23,666 nucleotides of DNA from JARIHC01 sp035692985. Lineage in GTDB: Bacteria > Patescibacteriota > Saccharimonadia > Saccharimonadales > UBA4665. The position numbers and the translations under genes were made by a program. The stretch spans positions 1 to 23,666 of the forward strand of contig DASSHG010000002.1 in the NCBI GenBank assembly GCA_035692985.1. The letters run 5' to 3'. Positions 1 through 7,337 of the stretch are shown piece by piece. Under the pieces are notes generated by a model. The model was not told the DNA's origin and did not search any database. It worked only from the letters and a program-made list of their open reading frames with translations. The stretch's first letter is position 1. Each line of letters begins with the position of its first letter.

Positions 1-499
<499 letters not shown>

Positions 500-601
500 T
501 ACGATCAATTGACTGGTTGTTGGTGCGTATCAGTCCCCTTTGGGTGATTCGCAGCCGTTTGTTAATAGCTTATTTCACCCGTGCGTAACCAATGGACATC
601 G

Positions 602-634
602 ATGCGGCATTTCTCTACGGGGAAATGACCGCAT
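602..634 (+). other. Pre-5S rRNA processing hairpin
   Basis: In the 23S-5S spacer, ATGCG (602-606) pairs with CGCAT (630-634), and CATTTC (608-613) pairs with GAAATG (622-627), with a small internal loop between them. The stem overlaps the first bases of mature 5S. It probably shapes the precursor for nuclease processing (inference). The rest of the spacer (500-601) shows no gene. Confidence 0.5.
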
Positions 635-747
635 TGGTGCCCATAGCGCGGGGGCAACACCTGTTCCCATGCCGAACACAGCAGTTAAGCCCCGCAGCGG
701 TTACAATACTTGGGGTCCACCCCTGGGAAAATAGCACGGTGCCAAAT
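632..747 (+). rRNA. rrf: 5S ribosomal RNA
   Basis: The 5S hallmarks are present: CCATAGCG at about 641-648, CCCATGCCGAACACAG at about 666-681, and a 3' AATAGCACGGTGCC. The terminal helix pairs TTGGTGCC (634-641) with GGTGCCAA (738-745), with G-U wobbles in the middle. The length of about 116 nt is normal. It follows 23S in the usual rRNA operon order and ends just before a terminator. The exact ends are uncertain by a few bases. Confidence 0.95.
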
Positions 748-752
748 TTTGG

Positions 753-781
753 AAAAGGCCTCCTTTATTGGGGGTCTTTTT
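753..781 (+). terminator. rRNA operon terminator (likely bidirectional)
   Basis: An 11-bp stem, 753-763 with 770-780, closes a 6-nt loop (TTTATT) and ends in a T-run. Read on the minus strand the same hairpin also ends in TTTT. It can therefore also stop transcription from the convergent phosphatase gene, whose stop codon begins at 784 and ends at 782. Confidence 0.85.
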
Positions 782-1498
782 CTATTGCTCTACTTCGACG
801 ACTATAACGCTGGCGTCATCTTTTATGGATGAGTTTTGGATAATCTGGGTGGCTTTGCTCCCAGGCGTGTTGTCCGTACTCCTCAGTATTTCTTCGAGCT
901 TCTCTTTCGTAAGAGACCCTTCTTGGGTTTCATAGCTGCTAACACCATCGCTAAAAAGCGCAAGCGTGGCGCGGCCGGTCTTTAGCGGAAATCCCAGTCG
1001 TTGCTCGAGTCGGTGTCCCAGAGCGCCCAGCCAATTTCGCGTATTGGGCAAGCAGTTGTCGGGCGAGTTGCCAATAATCTCGTCGCGTGTGAGCTTACGC
1101 AGAATATCGGAGTCGTGATCGAACATCCATAGCGAGGAGTCGCCGGCGTGGACGTACTCAAGTACAGAGGAGTTGTGGTTGTTCGGCAGGGTCCGTATTC
1201 CGACCGCCGTACCGGTAGTCGAGATCTGCCCCTTAAGATGCTGGTAGCGTTCCGGTAAATTATCGCCAAATCTTAATATGTTTTGTTGGATAAGGGCGAA
1301 TACGTCATTCAAGAAAGGCAGCGAAAATTCGTCCACACCGGCATGTTGCTCCCTGAAAGTCGCGGCCGCTATATCACTCGCCATAGCCTGGCTGGCGCCA
1401 TCAAAAAGAGCGAAACGTCCTATATCTTCCATTAGCACTAAGCGATCGTGACCTTTTCCTTCCCATGGCCGCTCGGCTCTGGCTGCCTCAATATCCAT
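782..1498 (-). CDS. PP2C-family protein serine/threonine phosphatase-like protein
   Basis: This 238-residue protein resembles the PP2C (PPM) metal-dependent phosphatases that remove phosphate from Ser/Thr. Motifs appear in family order: FDG around residue 32-34 (metal-binding Asp33), TTGTAVG 94-100, HAGDSSLW 117-124, FSDGV 182-186 (Asp184) and KDDASV 226-231 (Asp227/228). The N-terminus is short and the usual first Asp motif before FDG is weak, so catalysis is probable rather than proven. It has no membrane segment or sensor domain. It is convergent with the rRNA operon and shares its terminator. An extended -10 lies upstream (1506-1514) and the ATG falls at the predicted transcription start, so the mRNA is probably leaderless. 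No partner kinase is seen here. Confidence 0.8.
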   Translation of the reverse strand: MDIEAARAERPWEGKGHDRLVLMEDIGRFALFDGASQAMASDIAAATFREQHAGVDEFSLPFLNDVFALIQQNILRFGDNLPERYQHLKGQISTTGTAVGIRTLPNNHNSSVLEYVHAGDSSLWMFDHDSDILRKLTRDEIIGNSPDNCLPNTRNWLGALGHRLEQRLGFPLKTGRATLALFSDGVSSYETQEGSLTKEKLEEILRSTDNTPGSKATQIIQNSSIKDDASVIVVEVEQ

Positions 1499-1505
1499 CA
1501 GTACT

Positions 1506-1514
1506 ATTATATCA
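1506..1514 (-). promoter_or_regulatory. Extended -10 promoter of the PP2C-like gene
   Basis: On the minus strand the sequence reads TGATATAAT, a perfect -10 with the TGn extension. No good -35 is seen, which is typical of extended -10 promoters. Seven bases separate the -10 from the ATG at 1498, so transcription should start at or next to the start codon. Confidence 0.65.
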
Positions 1515-1690
1515 TTGAAAAGCGTTGTTTTGTTTGCGTCAAAAAAGTGTGCTCGTTGTAGGAATTAGGAAGCACAACACCTTAAAATGATGATTCTGCT
1601 TATGCCGGCCGGTTCCCGGCGTTCTGCTTCGAGTTGAATAAATTTTTGAAAATCATAGTTGTAACAACAACGCCTTTATAAATAAGCTCA
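1515..1690. other. Intergenic stretch without a recognised gene
   Basis: No supported coding region is seen here. It contains a small GC hairpin (GCCGG 1604-1608 with CCGGC 1616-1620) with no T-run, and a short direct repeat TTCTGCTT at 1594 and 1622. It lies between the divergent promoters of the phosphatase and the KGG-protein gene. Confidence 0.5.
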
Positions 1691-1719
1691 TTGACAGTTA
1701 ACCAGTAGCGTGATATCAT
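1691..1719 (+). promoter_or_regulatory. Strong sigma-70-type promoter for the KGG-protein leader
   Basis: TTGACA (1691-1696), a 17-nt spacer and TATCAT (1714-1719), with an upstream TG giving an extended -10. The predicted start is near 1726, about 100 nt before the coding region. Confidence 0.8.
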
Positions 1720-1746
1720 AGTTATGGTTTCGAAAGAAATTAGAGG

Positions 1747-1778
1747 GTTCTTTGCCTTAAGCGGCGAAGGACTTTTTT
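1747..1778 (+). terminator. Intrinsic terminator inside the 5' leader (attenuator or end of a small RNA)
   Basis: A 10-bp stem, 1747-1756 with 1763-1772, closes the loop TTAAGC and is followed directly by six Ts (1773-1778). It lies about 20 nt downstream of the predicted transcription start and 45 nt before the KGG gene. Transcripts may stop here as an RNA of about 50 nt, or read through into the gene. A weak competing pairing, AAAGAA (1733-1738) with TTCTTT (1748-1753), could act as an antiterminator. Confidence 0.65.
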
Positions 1779-1823
1779 GTTTCTCTCGGCTAAGAGACTA
1801 ATTAACGGGAGGTCATAATAATT

Positions 1824-2021
1824 ATGGCAGGTACCAAAGCTGGCGGCAAAGCTGCCGCCGATACTAATAAGAAGAAATACGGCGCGGACTTTTACGCCAA
1901 GATCGGCGCCAAGGGCGGCGTTGTGGGTAAGACCGGCGGTTTCTTCGCTGATCGCGAGTTGGCCCGCGAAGCCGGCCGCAAGGGTGGCCGCATCAGCCGC
2001 CGCACCAAAAAAGTCGCTTAG
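1824..2021 (+). CDS. KGG-repeat general stress protein (YciG-like)
   Basis: This 65-residue, very basic and Gly/Ala-rich protein belongs to the KGG-motif family (stress_induced_KGG; YciG and fungal Con-10 are members). Two copies of the family signature are visible: IGAKGG near residues 27-32 and REAGRKGG near 49-56. It ends in a Lys/Arg-rich tail. Members are associated with stress or stationary phase, and their molecular role is poorly known. GGGAGG (1808-1813) lies 10 nt before the ATG. It is monocistronic, with a strong promoter, a leader carrying an internal terminator and a strong terminator after it. The basic composition would suit nucleic-acid binding, but that is only inference. Confidence 0.85.
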   Translation: MAGTKAGGKAAADTNKKKYGADFYAKIGAKGGVVGKTGGFFADRELAREAGRKGGRISRRTKKVA

Positions 2022-2040
2022 ACTTTTTTATTCGCAAGGA

Positions 2041-2071
2041 AAAATCTCCTCTGTTACAGGGGAGATTTTTC
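2041..2071. terminator. Bidirectional terminator after the KGG gene
   Basis: A 13-bp stem, 2041-2053 with 2059-2071, has loop GTTAC, with A-rich sequence before and T-rich after it. It can end transcription in both directions. The last six codons of the convergent metallopeptidase-like gene lie within it. Confidence 0.85.
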
Positions 2072-2539
2072 TATTTGGGGAACGCCGGCATGGCGGCGGT
2101 AGGGGCGGCAGAAACGGCTGGCACTGACCCGCCAAACGCTGTGGCAGTTGAAACAATTGTAGCGCGTGCAATCGTCTTGCTGCAGGCATTTGGTGCCGCA
2201 ACTGGGGCAGATGCTGCGCTTATATAGCCAGTCGCGGTAAGTATCCAGGCAATTTTGGATATGGTCTTCGTTAATCTCAACGCCAACCTCTTGACCCAGT
2301 TGACGAGCTTGTTCCCAGGCAGCCAGCTCCAGTTGCAAGAGCTCAAAATCGCCTTGGTAGGAATGGTGCCGCAGGGCGGCGTGGCCGGTTTCGTGCAGCA
2401 GCGACCACTTGGCTTCTTGGCCGCGCGCGGCGCGCCGGTAGAAAACTTCGCCTGTTTCCGGCGACCAATAAAACTGTTTGCCAGCCGTGAACTTCAGGCC
2501 AGGGAATTCGGCCTGGAGCGTGCTAATCAGCCGGTCCAT
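2054..2539 (-). CDS. HExxH metallopeptidase-like protein with a C-terminal zinc ribbon
   Basis: This 161-residue protein carries HETGH at residues 49-53, the zinc-binding and catalytic motif of many metallopeptidases. A following helix (ELAAWEQA, 70-77) contains Glu residues that could supply the third ligand, as in ImmA/IrrE-like and phage-type peptidases. A second metal site is suggested by CPSC (110-113) and CFNC (128-131), a typical zinc ribbon. The tail is Arg-rich. I chose ATG 2539 because GGAG lies 6 nt upstream. An ORF extends further upstream inside the ROK gene without support. The start overlaps the end of the ROK kinase gene by 17 nt, so the two are translationally coupled. The substrate is unknown. 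It could also be a non-peptidase relative of the SprT family. Confidence 0.65.
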   Translation of the reverse strand: MDRLISTLQAEFPGLKFTAGKQFYWSPETGEVFYRRAARGQEAKWSLLHETGHAALRHHSYQGDFELLQLELAAWEQARQLGQEVGVEINEDHIQNCLDTYRDWLYKRSICPSCGTKCLQQDDCTRYNCFNCHSVWRVSASRFCRPYRRHAGVPQIEKSPL

Positions 2540-3356
2540 CGTCATCTCCGTCTTGGAACTTCTGCTGGGCCGCGTCATAACAGCCGAAAACAACCGCTTC
2601 TTCTGGCCGCAGGGCTTTAACGATCGGAGGGATCGGCACAATCGGCACTTCGTATCGTTTTAGATTTTCCATCAGGTATTCGCTATAGCGGTCAAAATGG
2701 GTGCCGATGCTGCCGCCAACAATGATCATGTCCGGCTGCAGGATGGCGATATGGGCGAAGAAACCCAGTGCCAGGTTATGGGCGATATCCCGCCAGTCAT
2801 CTTCGTTGGTGATCTCGACAGCCTTTTTGCCGTAGCGCTCATAAATGGCCTTACCGGAGGCGAAATCCTCCCAGTCCATCAATTTATCCTTATAGGGCAG
2901 GACGATGTGGCCGCCCTCGCTCTTGAGCAGGGCGGGGTCAATCCGCTGGTGGCGCACCAGACCGGTGCCGATGCCGGTACTGACAGTGAAATACAGCACA
3001 GTTTCGCAGTCTTTATGCAACATGGCTTCTGAGAGCGCCGCCATGTTAGCGTCATTATCTATCACGAAGGGGCAGCCGAAGATCTTGGCGCAGTCGTCGC
3101 GCAGGGGCACGTTCCCCCATTCTACGTGCGGCGAATTGACGCTGACACCGTGCTCATAATCTATGTGTCCCGGCACCCCAACGCCACCGCCCTGGAACTG
3201 TTTGGCTGAGAATTGTTCCGCGGCTCCGCGCAGACCATCTAGTAATGATTCATAATCTTGGGGCGTGGCGAAACGGTGCTGTTGTTCGATCACGCCATCG
3301 TCGCCAATAGTTGCGACCAGCGTCTTTGTTCCTCCGATATCCACCGCCAAATACAT
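2523..3356 (-). CDS. ROK-family sugar kinase (glucokinase-like)
   Basis: This 277-residue protein is a ROK kinase, which phosphorylates hexoses such as glucose, mannose or fructose with ATP. DIGGTKT (6-12) is the phosphate-binding loop. NDAN (101-104) carries the catalytic Asp102. STGIGTGLV (126-134) is the adenosine/phosphate motif and EGGH (147-150) the sugar-binding Glu-His. The cysteine cluster (CxCGxxGCxE) of zinc-containing ROK enzymes is absent. The protein is shorter than the usual 300-320 residues and has no DNA-binding domain, so it is an enzyme and not a repressor. The exact sugar cannot be read from the sequence. The start follows a weak extended -10 (TGGTAAACT) with only 6 nt between, so the mRNA may be leaderless. 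It is transcribed with the downstream metallopeptidase-like gene. Confidence 0.88.
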   Translation of the reverse strand: MYLAVDIGGTKTLVATIGDDGVIEQQHRFATPQDYESLLDGLRGAAEQFSAKQFQGGGVGVPGHIDYEHGVSVNSPHVEWGNVPLRDDCAKIFGCPFVIDNDANMAALSEAMLHKDCETVLYFTVSTGIGTGLVRHQRIDPALLKSEGGHIVLPYKDKLMDWEDFASGKAIYERYGKKAVEITNEDDWRDIAHNLALGFFAHIAILQPDMIIVGGSIGTHFDRYSEYLMENLKRYEVPIVPIPPIVKALRPEEAVVFGCYDAAQQKFQDGDDDGPAD

Positions 3357-3432
3357 AAAGCCAGTTTACCATGCGCGGCGCCCATAGGCTGCCATAGGTT
3401 ATAGGTATGGGATGAAATTCCAGTATCAAAAT

Positions 3433-3446
3433 AGTATAATTATACT
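3433..3446. promoter_or_regulatory. Perfect 14-bp palindrome over a -10 element (possible operator)
   Basis: AGTATAATTATACT is a perfect inverted repeat and contains TATAAT (3435-3440), the probable -10 of the gene starting at 3514. A weak -35 (ATGAAA, 3412-3417) sits 17 nt upstream. A dimeric repressor binding here would block the promoter, and the downstream ribbon-helix-helix-like protein is an obvious candidate. Confidence 0.5.
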
Positions 3447-3513
3447 CAAATTTTATACCTACCTTAAAAGGGATGTTAAGGTTTATTAGGTCGGAAAGGA
3501 GGCTAATTAACCC

Positions 3514-3840
3514 GTGGAAAAGATAAAATTACAGGTGCCAATGGATAAAAATGTATATCAAAAACTTAAAAAGCGCGCCGCACAGCTAGGATTTGACTCA
3601 GCTCCGGCCTATGTGCGCTTTTGGGCCAAGAGTGCAGTTACAGACAGCAATAACTATGCAAAGCGAGACTTAGCGAAACCATCCGGACAAGCTCTGCGCT
3701 ATTTGGAATTACTGCTGGCCACTGCGCCCGAGGAGCCAACTTCTTTAAGCGGCGCCCTCGCCTATGTTGACAAGGAGTTGCGGCGCGTAAAAGGCCGCCG
3801 TTACCTTGAAGCTTTACTAAAAGAGAAGCCTCAAGTATAA
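3514..3840 (+). CDS. Small ribbon-helix-helix-like DNA-binding protein
   Basis: This 108-residue protein begins with a pattern typical of Arc/CopG-type ribbon-helix-helix regulators. A short amphipathic strand (KIKLQVP, 3-9) precedes two predicted helices (residues about 11-24 and 29-42), with a turn containing LGFDS. The rest is helical and basic and resembles nothing I recognise. It starts at GTG with AAAGGAGG (3495-3502) 11 nt upstream. A palindrome over its -10 element suggests autorepression. No toxin gene is adjacent, so it is not an obvious antitoxin. The promoter of the S1 gene lies in its last codons. The assignment rests on pattern and not on a search. Confidence 0.6.
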   Translation: MEKIKLQVPMDKNVYQKLKKRAAQLGFDSAPAYVRFWAKSAVTDSNNYAKRDLAKPSGQALRYLELLLATAPEEPTSLSGALAYVDKELRRVKGRRYLEALLKEKPQV

Positions 3841-3841
3841 T
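3813..3841 (+). promoter_or_regulatory. Promoter of the ribosomal protein S1 gene
   Basis: TTTACT (3813-3818), a 17-nt spacer and TATAAT (3836-3841). The -10 contains the stop codon of the preceding gene. The predicted start is near 3848. The 64-nt leader holds a hairpin, CGGTG (3871-3875) with CACCG (3885-3889). Confidence 0.7.
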
Positions 3842-3911
3842 TTAAGATAATCCTATAGAAATTTAAGGGGCGGTGCTTACGGGACACCGTCTGGTAAGGA
3901 GGCATGGAAGC

Positions 3912-4994
3912 ATGGCAAATACGGTAACAATGGATGATCTACTGGCCGGTAGCGACCTCAAGACCCTAACCGCCGGCGACGTAGTCGAGGGCACCATCAC
4001 CAATGTTAAAAAGAATGAGGTCTGGATTGACCTGGGTGCCCAGGGCACCGGCGTAGTACTCAGGCGCGAGATCGGCTATGGCCAGAAACTCGAACCGGGG
4101 CAGACTATCACGGTCAGCGTGATCGATCCCGAAATGGACGAGGGCTACGCTTTGCTCAGCATGAAGCGGGCCGTCAAAGACCGTGGCTGGGACGAGCTGA
4201 AGCGCGTGCTCGACGCCAATGAAATCGTTGAGGTCGCGCCGTATGACGCTAACAGGGGTGGTTTGCTGGTCGAGCTGGAAGGCATCCGCGGCTTCTTGCC
4301 GGTTAGCCAGCTGGCCGCCGGCCACTATCCGCGCGTTTCCGGCGCCGATAAAGATGAAATCTTACAGAAATTGAATGCTCTGGCCAATAAGCCTCTCAGG
4401 GTGCGAATCCTGGATCTCAGCCGCAAAGATAACAAGCTGATATTTTCTGAAAAAGAAGCTATCAAAGATGACATGCAGGAACGTTTCGCCAAACTGAAAG
4501 TCGGTGACACGGTAGAAGGTGTTGTTACCGGCGTGATCGATTTTGGCGCTTTCGTTAACGTCGATGGCATCGAAGGCCTGGTCCACATCTCTGAAATCTC
4601 TTGGGAACGGGTAGATAATCCGCGCAATTACGTGAAGGTTGGCGAAACAGTAAAAGCCAAGATCATCGCTATCGATAAAGACCGCCTGAGCCTTAGCCTC
4701 AAACAGATGAGTGAAGACCCCTGGCTGGAGCAGGTTAAAGCTTTCAAGAAAGGTGATGTCGTCGAGGGCAAGGTCACGCGCATCACGCCGTTCGGCGCTT
4801 TCGTTCAGCTCAGCCCGAGTGTCGAAGCGCTGGTCCACGTCAGCGAAATGAGCGATGATGAAGACGTTGACCCGGAAAAACTTTTCCAGCTCAACGAGAA
4901 GAAAGAATTCAAAGTGCTTGATATTGATACCGAGAACCGCAAGATCGCACTCAGTTTGAAAGATGCCAAACCTAAGGCCAAGGCCAAGAAATGA
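3912..4994 (+). CDS. rpsA: 30S ribosomal protein S1
   Basis: This 360-residue protein consists of four S1 (OB-fold) RNA-binding domains, at roughly residues 20-88, 104-177, 192-261 and 275-347. Typical signatures include VDGIEGLVHISE in domain 3 and VEALVHVSEMS in domain 4. It brings mRNA to the 30S subunit. E. coli S1 has six domains; four is usual in Gram-positive and CPR bacteria. The Lys/Ala-rich tail PKAKAKK is probably disordered. ATG 3912 is chosen because AAGGAGG (3896-3902) lies 9 nt upstream, and an earlier in-frame ATG at 3873 lacks such a site. It lies 7 nt before infB, so the two are probably co-transcribed. The leader hairpin could take part in S1 feedback, as known in E. coli, but this is inference. 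Confidence 0.93.
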   Translation: MANTVTMDDLLAGSDLKTLTAGDVVEGTITNVKKNEVWIDLGAQGTGVVLRREIGYGQKLEPGQTITVSVIDPEMDEGYALLSMKRAVKDRGWDELKRVLDANEIVEVAPYDANRGGLLVELEGIRGFLPVSQLAAGHYPRVSGADKDEILQKLNALANKPLRVRILDLSRKDNKLIFSEKEAIKDDMQERFAKLKVGDTVEGVVTGVIDFGAFVNVDGIEGLVHISEISWERVDNPRNYVKVGETVKAKIIAIDKDRLSLSLKQMSEDPWLEQVKAFKKGDVVEGKVTRITPFGAFVQLSPSVEALVHVSEMSDDEDVDPEKLFQLNEKKEFKVLDIDTENRKIALSLKDAKPKAKAKK

Positions 4995-5001
4995 GTGGCT
5001 T

Positions 5002-6792
5002 ATGGCTGAAGCACCCCACCAGACGACTATAGAAATCGAAAATATGATCACCGTCGGCACTCTGGCCGAGCGGTTGTCTATTCCGGTCACCAAGCTGATT
5101 GGCGAGCTGATGAAGAACGGCGTTATGGCCACCGTTAACGAGCGGATTGATTTTGATACGGCGCAGATTATCGTCGAGGAGCTGGGGCTGGATATCGCGC
5201 TGACCAAGAAAGCCACCGAGGAAGACAGCGCGCCAAAGCACGAAAAACCGGCGGCCAGTGCCACGGCTAAGAGCCGGCCGCCGGTGGTAGCCGTTATGGG
5301 ACATGTTGACCACGGTAAGACCAGTTTGCTGGACGCTATCCGCGGTGCCGAGGTGGCCAAAGCGGAAGCCGGCGGCATTACCCAGCATATTTCGGCTTAT
5401 CAGGTCACTAAAGGTAAAGACAAAGGCAAGCGGGCTATAACTTTTCTGGATACGCCGGGCCACGAGGCTTTCGCGGCTATCCGCGAGCACGGCGCCCACC
5501 TTACGGATATTGTGATTATCGTGGTAGCGGCCGATGACGGCATCAAACCGCAAACCATTGAAGCCATCCGTTTCGCCAAGAAAGCTGGCGTCAAGATAGT
5601 AGTCGCTATCAACAAGATCGACAAGGAAGGCGCTAACCTCGACCGTATCAAACAACAACTCTCCGAAAACGACCTGCTGGTCGAAGAGTGGGGCGGCGAC
5701 ACGGTGGTGGTGCCGGTGTCGGCCAAAACCAAAGAGGGGGTCGACAAGTTGCTGGATATGATACTGCTGGTTACCGACGTAGAAGAGCTCAAAGCTGACT
5801 TTGATGTGCCGGCCCGCGGCCTGATTATAGAAGCCCATGTCGAGCAGGGCCGCGGGCCGGTTGGCCAAGCCCTGGTAGAGGCCGGCACGCTCAAACCCGG
5901 CAGCTTTATAGTGGCCGGCGGCAGCTACGCCAAAATCCGCAATCTGGAAACTACCGATGGCAAGCCTATCCCCGCCGCCACACCTTCGACACCGGTCATT
6001 ATCACCGGTTTCAAGACTCTGCCGAGGTTCGGCGACGAATTCATGGCTGTAGAAAGCGAGAAAGCTGCCCGCCTGCAGGCCGAAAAGTTGGCCTCCGAAA
6101 GCCAGGCCGGCGGCGGCCACCTGGATATTGGCGGCGGCGAACTGATCCGCATGATCAACCGCAGCAACGAAATGCAGGAGCTCAACGTTATCGTCAAAGC
6201 CGACGTACAGGGCTCGCTAAAATCCGTTATGGACAGCTTCAAGGCACTGAATACGGATGAGGTTTCAGTCCGCGTGGTGGGTTCCGGCATCGGCCCGATC
6301 AATGAAAACGACCTGCATTTGGCGCACAGTACCGGCTCCAGCATCTACGGTTTCAACGTTGGCCTGCCCACCAGCAGCAAGCAAAAAGCCAGTCGCGACA
6401 AAGTACGTGTCCACCTCTATAAAGTCATTTATGAGTTGATTGATGACGTCAAAACCGAATTATCAACGCTTCTCCGACCGAAAATCGTCGAAACGGAACT
6501 GGGCCGCTTGCTGGTAAAAGGCATTTTCAAGACCACTAAAACAGAGGTAATTTGCGGCGGCGAGGTTACTAAAGGCAAGCTGACGGCGCCAGCCCTGGCC
6601 CGGGTCAGCCGTGGTGATGAAATACTCGGCGAAGTTGAAGTCACCGGCCTGAAACGCGGCCCGGCCGAAGCCAAAGAAATCCTAGAAGGCGAAATGTGCG
6701 GCATGAGCCTGAAAACCGACAAGCGTCTGGTCCTCGAAGAAGGCGACCGCATAGATGTCTTTACCCGCCAGGCCGTCGAAAGGAAACTATAG
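5002..6792 (+). CDS. infB: Translation initiation factor IF-2
   Basis: This 596-residue GTPase brings initiator fMet-tRNA to the 30S subunit and promotes subunit joining. An IF2N-like domain is at about residues 14-66, followed by a short linker. The G domain shows GHVDHGKT (100-107), GGITQHI (124-130), DTPGH (150-154), NKID (204-207) and SAK (240-242). Domains II-IV follow, with the C-terminal fMet-binding barrel ending near 590. The N-terminal extension is much shorter than in E. coli (890 residues), as in other reduced bacteria. The start at 5002 is chosen because it is just after the S1 stop. There is no clear ribosome-binding site, so translation may be coupled. ATG 5044 is an alternative. 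Leu110 in the conserved KTSLLD is encoded by CTG, evidence that CUG means Leu here. Confidence 0.96.
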   Translation: MAEAPHQTTIEIENMITVGTLAERLSIPVTKLIGELMKNGVMATVNERIDFDTAQIIVEELGLDIALTKKATEEDSAPKHEKPAASATAKSRPPVVAVMGHVDHGKTSLLDAIRGAEVAKAEAGGITQHISAYQVTKGKDKGKRAITFLDTPGHEAFAAIREHGAHLTDIVIIVVAADDGIKPQTIEAIRFAKKAGVKIVVAINKIDKEGANLDRIKQQLSENDLLVEEWGGDTVVVPVSAKTKEGVDKLLDMILLVTDVEELKADFDVPARGLIIEAHVEQGRGPVGQALVEAGTLKPGSFIVAGGSYAKIRNLETTDGKPIPAATPSTPVIITGFKTLPRFGDEFMAVESEKAARLQAEKLASESQAGGGHLDIGGGELIRMINRSNEMQELNVIVKADVQGSLKSVMDSFKALNTDEVSVRVVGSGIGPINENDLHLAHSTGSSIYGFNVGLPTSSKQKASRDKVRVHLYKVIYELIDDVKTELSTLLRPKIVETELGRLLVKGIFKTTKTEVICGGEVTKGKLTAPALARVSRGDEILGEVEVTGLKRGPAEAKEILEGEMCGMSLKTDKRLVLEEGDRIDVFTRQAVERKL

Positions 6793-6801
6793 GCCGCGGG
6801 A

Positions 6802-6810
6802 TGTTACAAT
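6802..6810 (+). promoter_or_regulatory. Extended -10 promoter of the DUF5663-type gene
   Basis: TGTTACAAT (6802-6810) is an extended -10 without a good -35. AGGAG (6818-6822) follows and the ATG is at 6827, so the leader would be about 10 nt. The gene may also be read through from infB. Confidence 0.45.
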
Positions 6811-6826
6811 GTAAAGCAGGAGCATT

Positions 6827-7330
6827 ATGCTAAAGATAGATAACAACCTATTGCAAGAAGTTGGGCTGGGCGCTTTGCCATCGGCTGAGAAGAACAGCTT
6901 CTTGAAACATATCTATGAAACGCTGGAAATGCGGGTCGGTATCCGCCTGGCTGACCAGATGAGCAACCAGCAGCTTGATGAGTTTGAGCGCTATTTTGAG
7001 GCCAAGGATGACGCCGGCGCCTTTAAGTGGTTGGAAACGAATTTTCCTAATTATAAAGAAATAGTCCAGCAGGAATTTGATAAGCTCAAAGCCGAAGTTG
7101 CCCAGAGCGCGCCGCAGATCCTCGCCGCCAGCCAACAGCAGGCCGCCGCCGGCCCCAGTCAGCCACAACCAATGGCTCCCCAGCAGCCGCCGGTTCAGGC
7201 TCCGCCAGCCCAGCCTCAACAATCGTATTCACAACCTCCAATACAACCTCAACAGCCGCAGCCTCCCCAGTCACCACAGCAATATCCGCCCCAGCAACCG
7301 TCCGCCGGTTCGCCACAAGCTCAGCAATAA
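6827..7330 (+). CDS. DUF5663-type protein with a Pro/Gln-rich tail
   Basis: This 167-residue protein has two parts. Residues 1 to about 95 are helical, with a pattern (LLQEVGLGALP, then a helix, then FERYFEAKDDAGAFKWLETNFPNY) that I associate with DUF5663, a domain common in CPR proteins and of unknown function. Residues from about 98 to the end are a low-complexity tail made mostly of Pro, Gln, Ala and Ser, almost certainly disordered. There is no signal peptide or membrane segment. AGGAG lies 4 nt before the ATG. It is 34 nt after infB and converges with fmt, 7 nt away, without an evident terminator between. Placement beside infB hints at a role around translation, but nothing in the sequence proves it. 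Confidence 0.7.
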   Translation: MLKIDNNLLQEVGLGALPSAEKNSFLKHIYETLEMRVGIRLADQMSNQQLDEFERYFEAKDDAGAFKWLETNFPNYKEIVQQEFDKLKAEVAQSAPQILAASQQQAAAGPSQPQPMAPQQPPVQAPPAQPQQSYSQPPIQPQQPQPPQSPQQYPPQQPSAGSPQAQQ

Positions 7331-7337
7331 ATAGAGC

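Noticed and set aside
3514..3840. An antitoxin of a toxin-antitoxin pair
   Set aside because: The next gene is rpsA with its own promoter and the previous is a ROK kinase on the other strand; no toxin partner is present.
4362..5378. A 338-codon open frame on the minus strand across the S1-IF-2 junction
   Set aside because: Both underlying plus-strand genes are certain. The antisense frame has no ribosome-binding site or family motif.
4972..6120. A 382-codon open frame on the minus strand within infB
   Set aside because: It lies entirely opposite the G domain of IF-2, has no recognisable motif or ribosome-binding site, and its composition is that expected of a shadow of a GC-rich gene.
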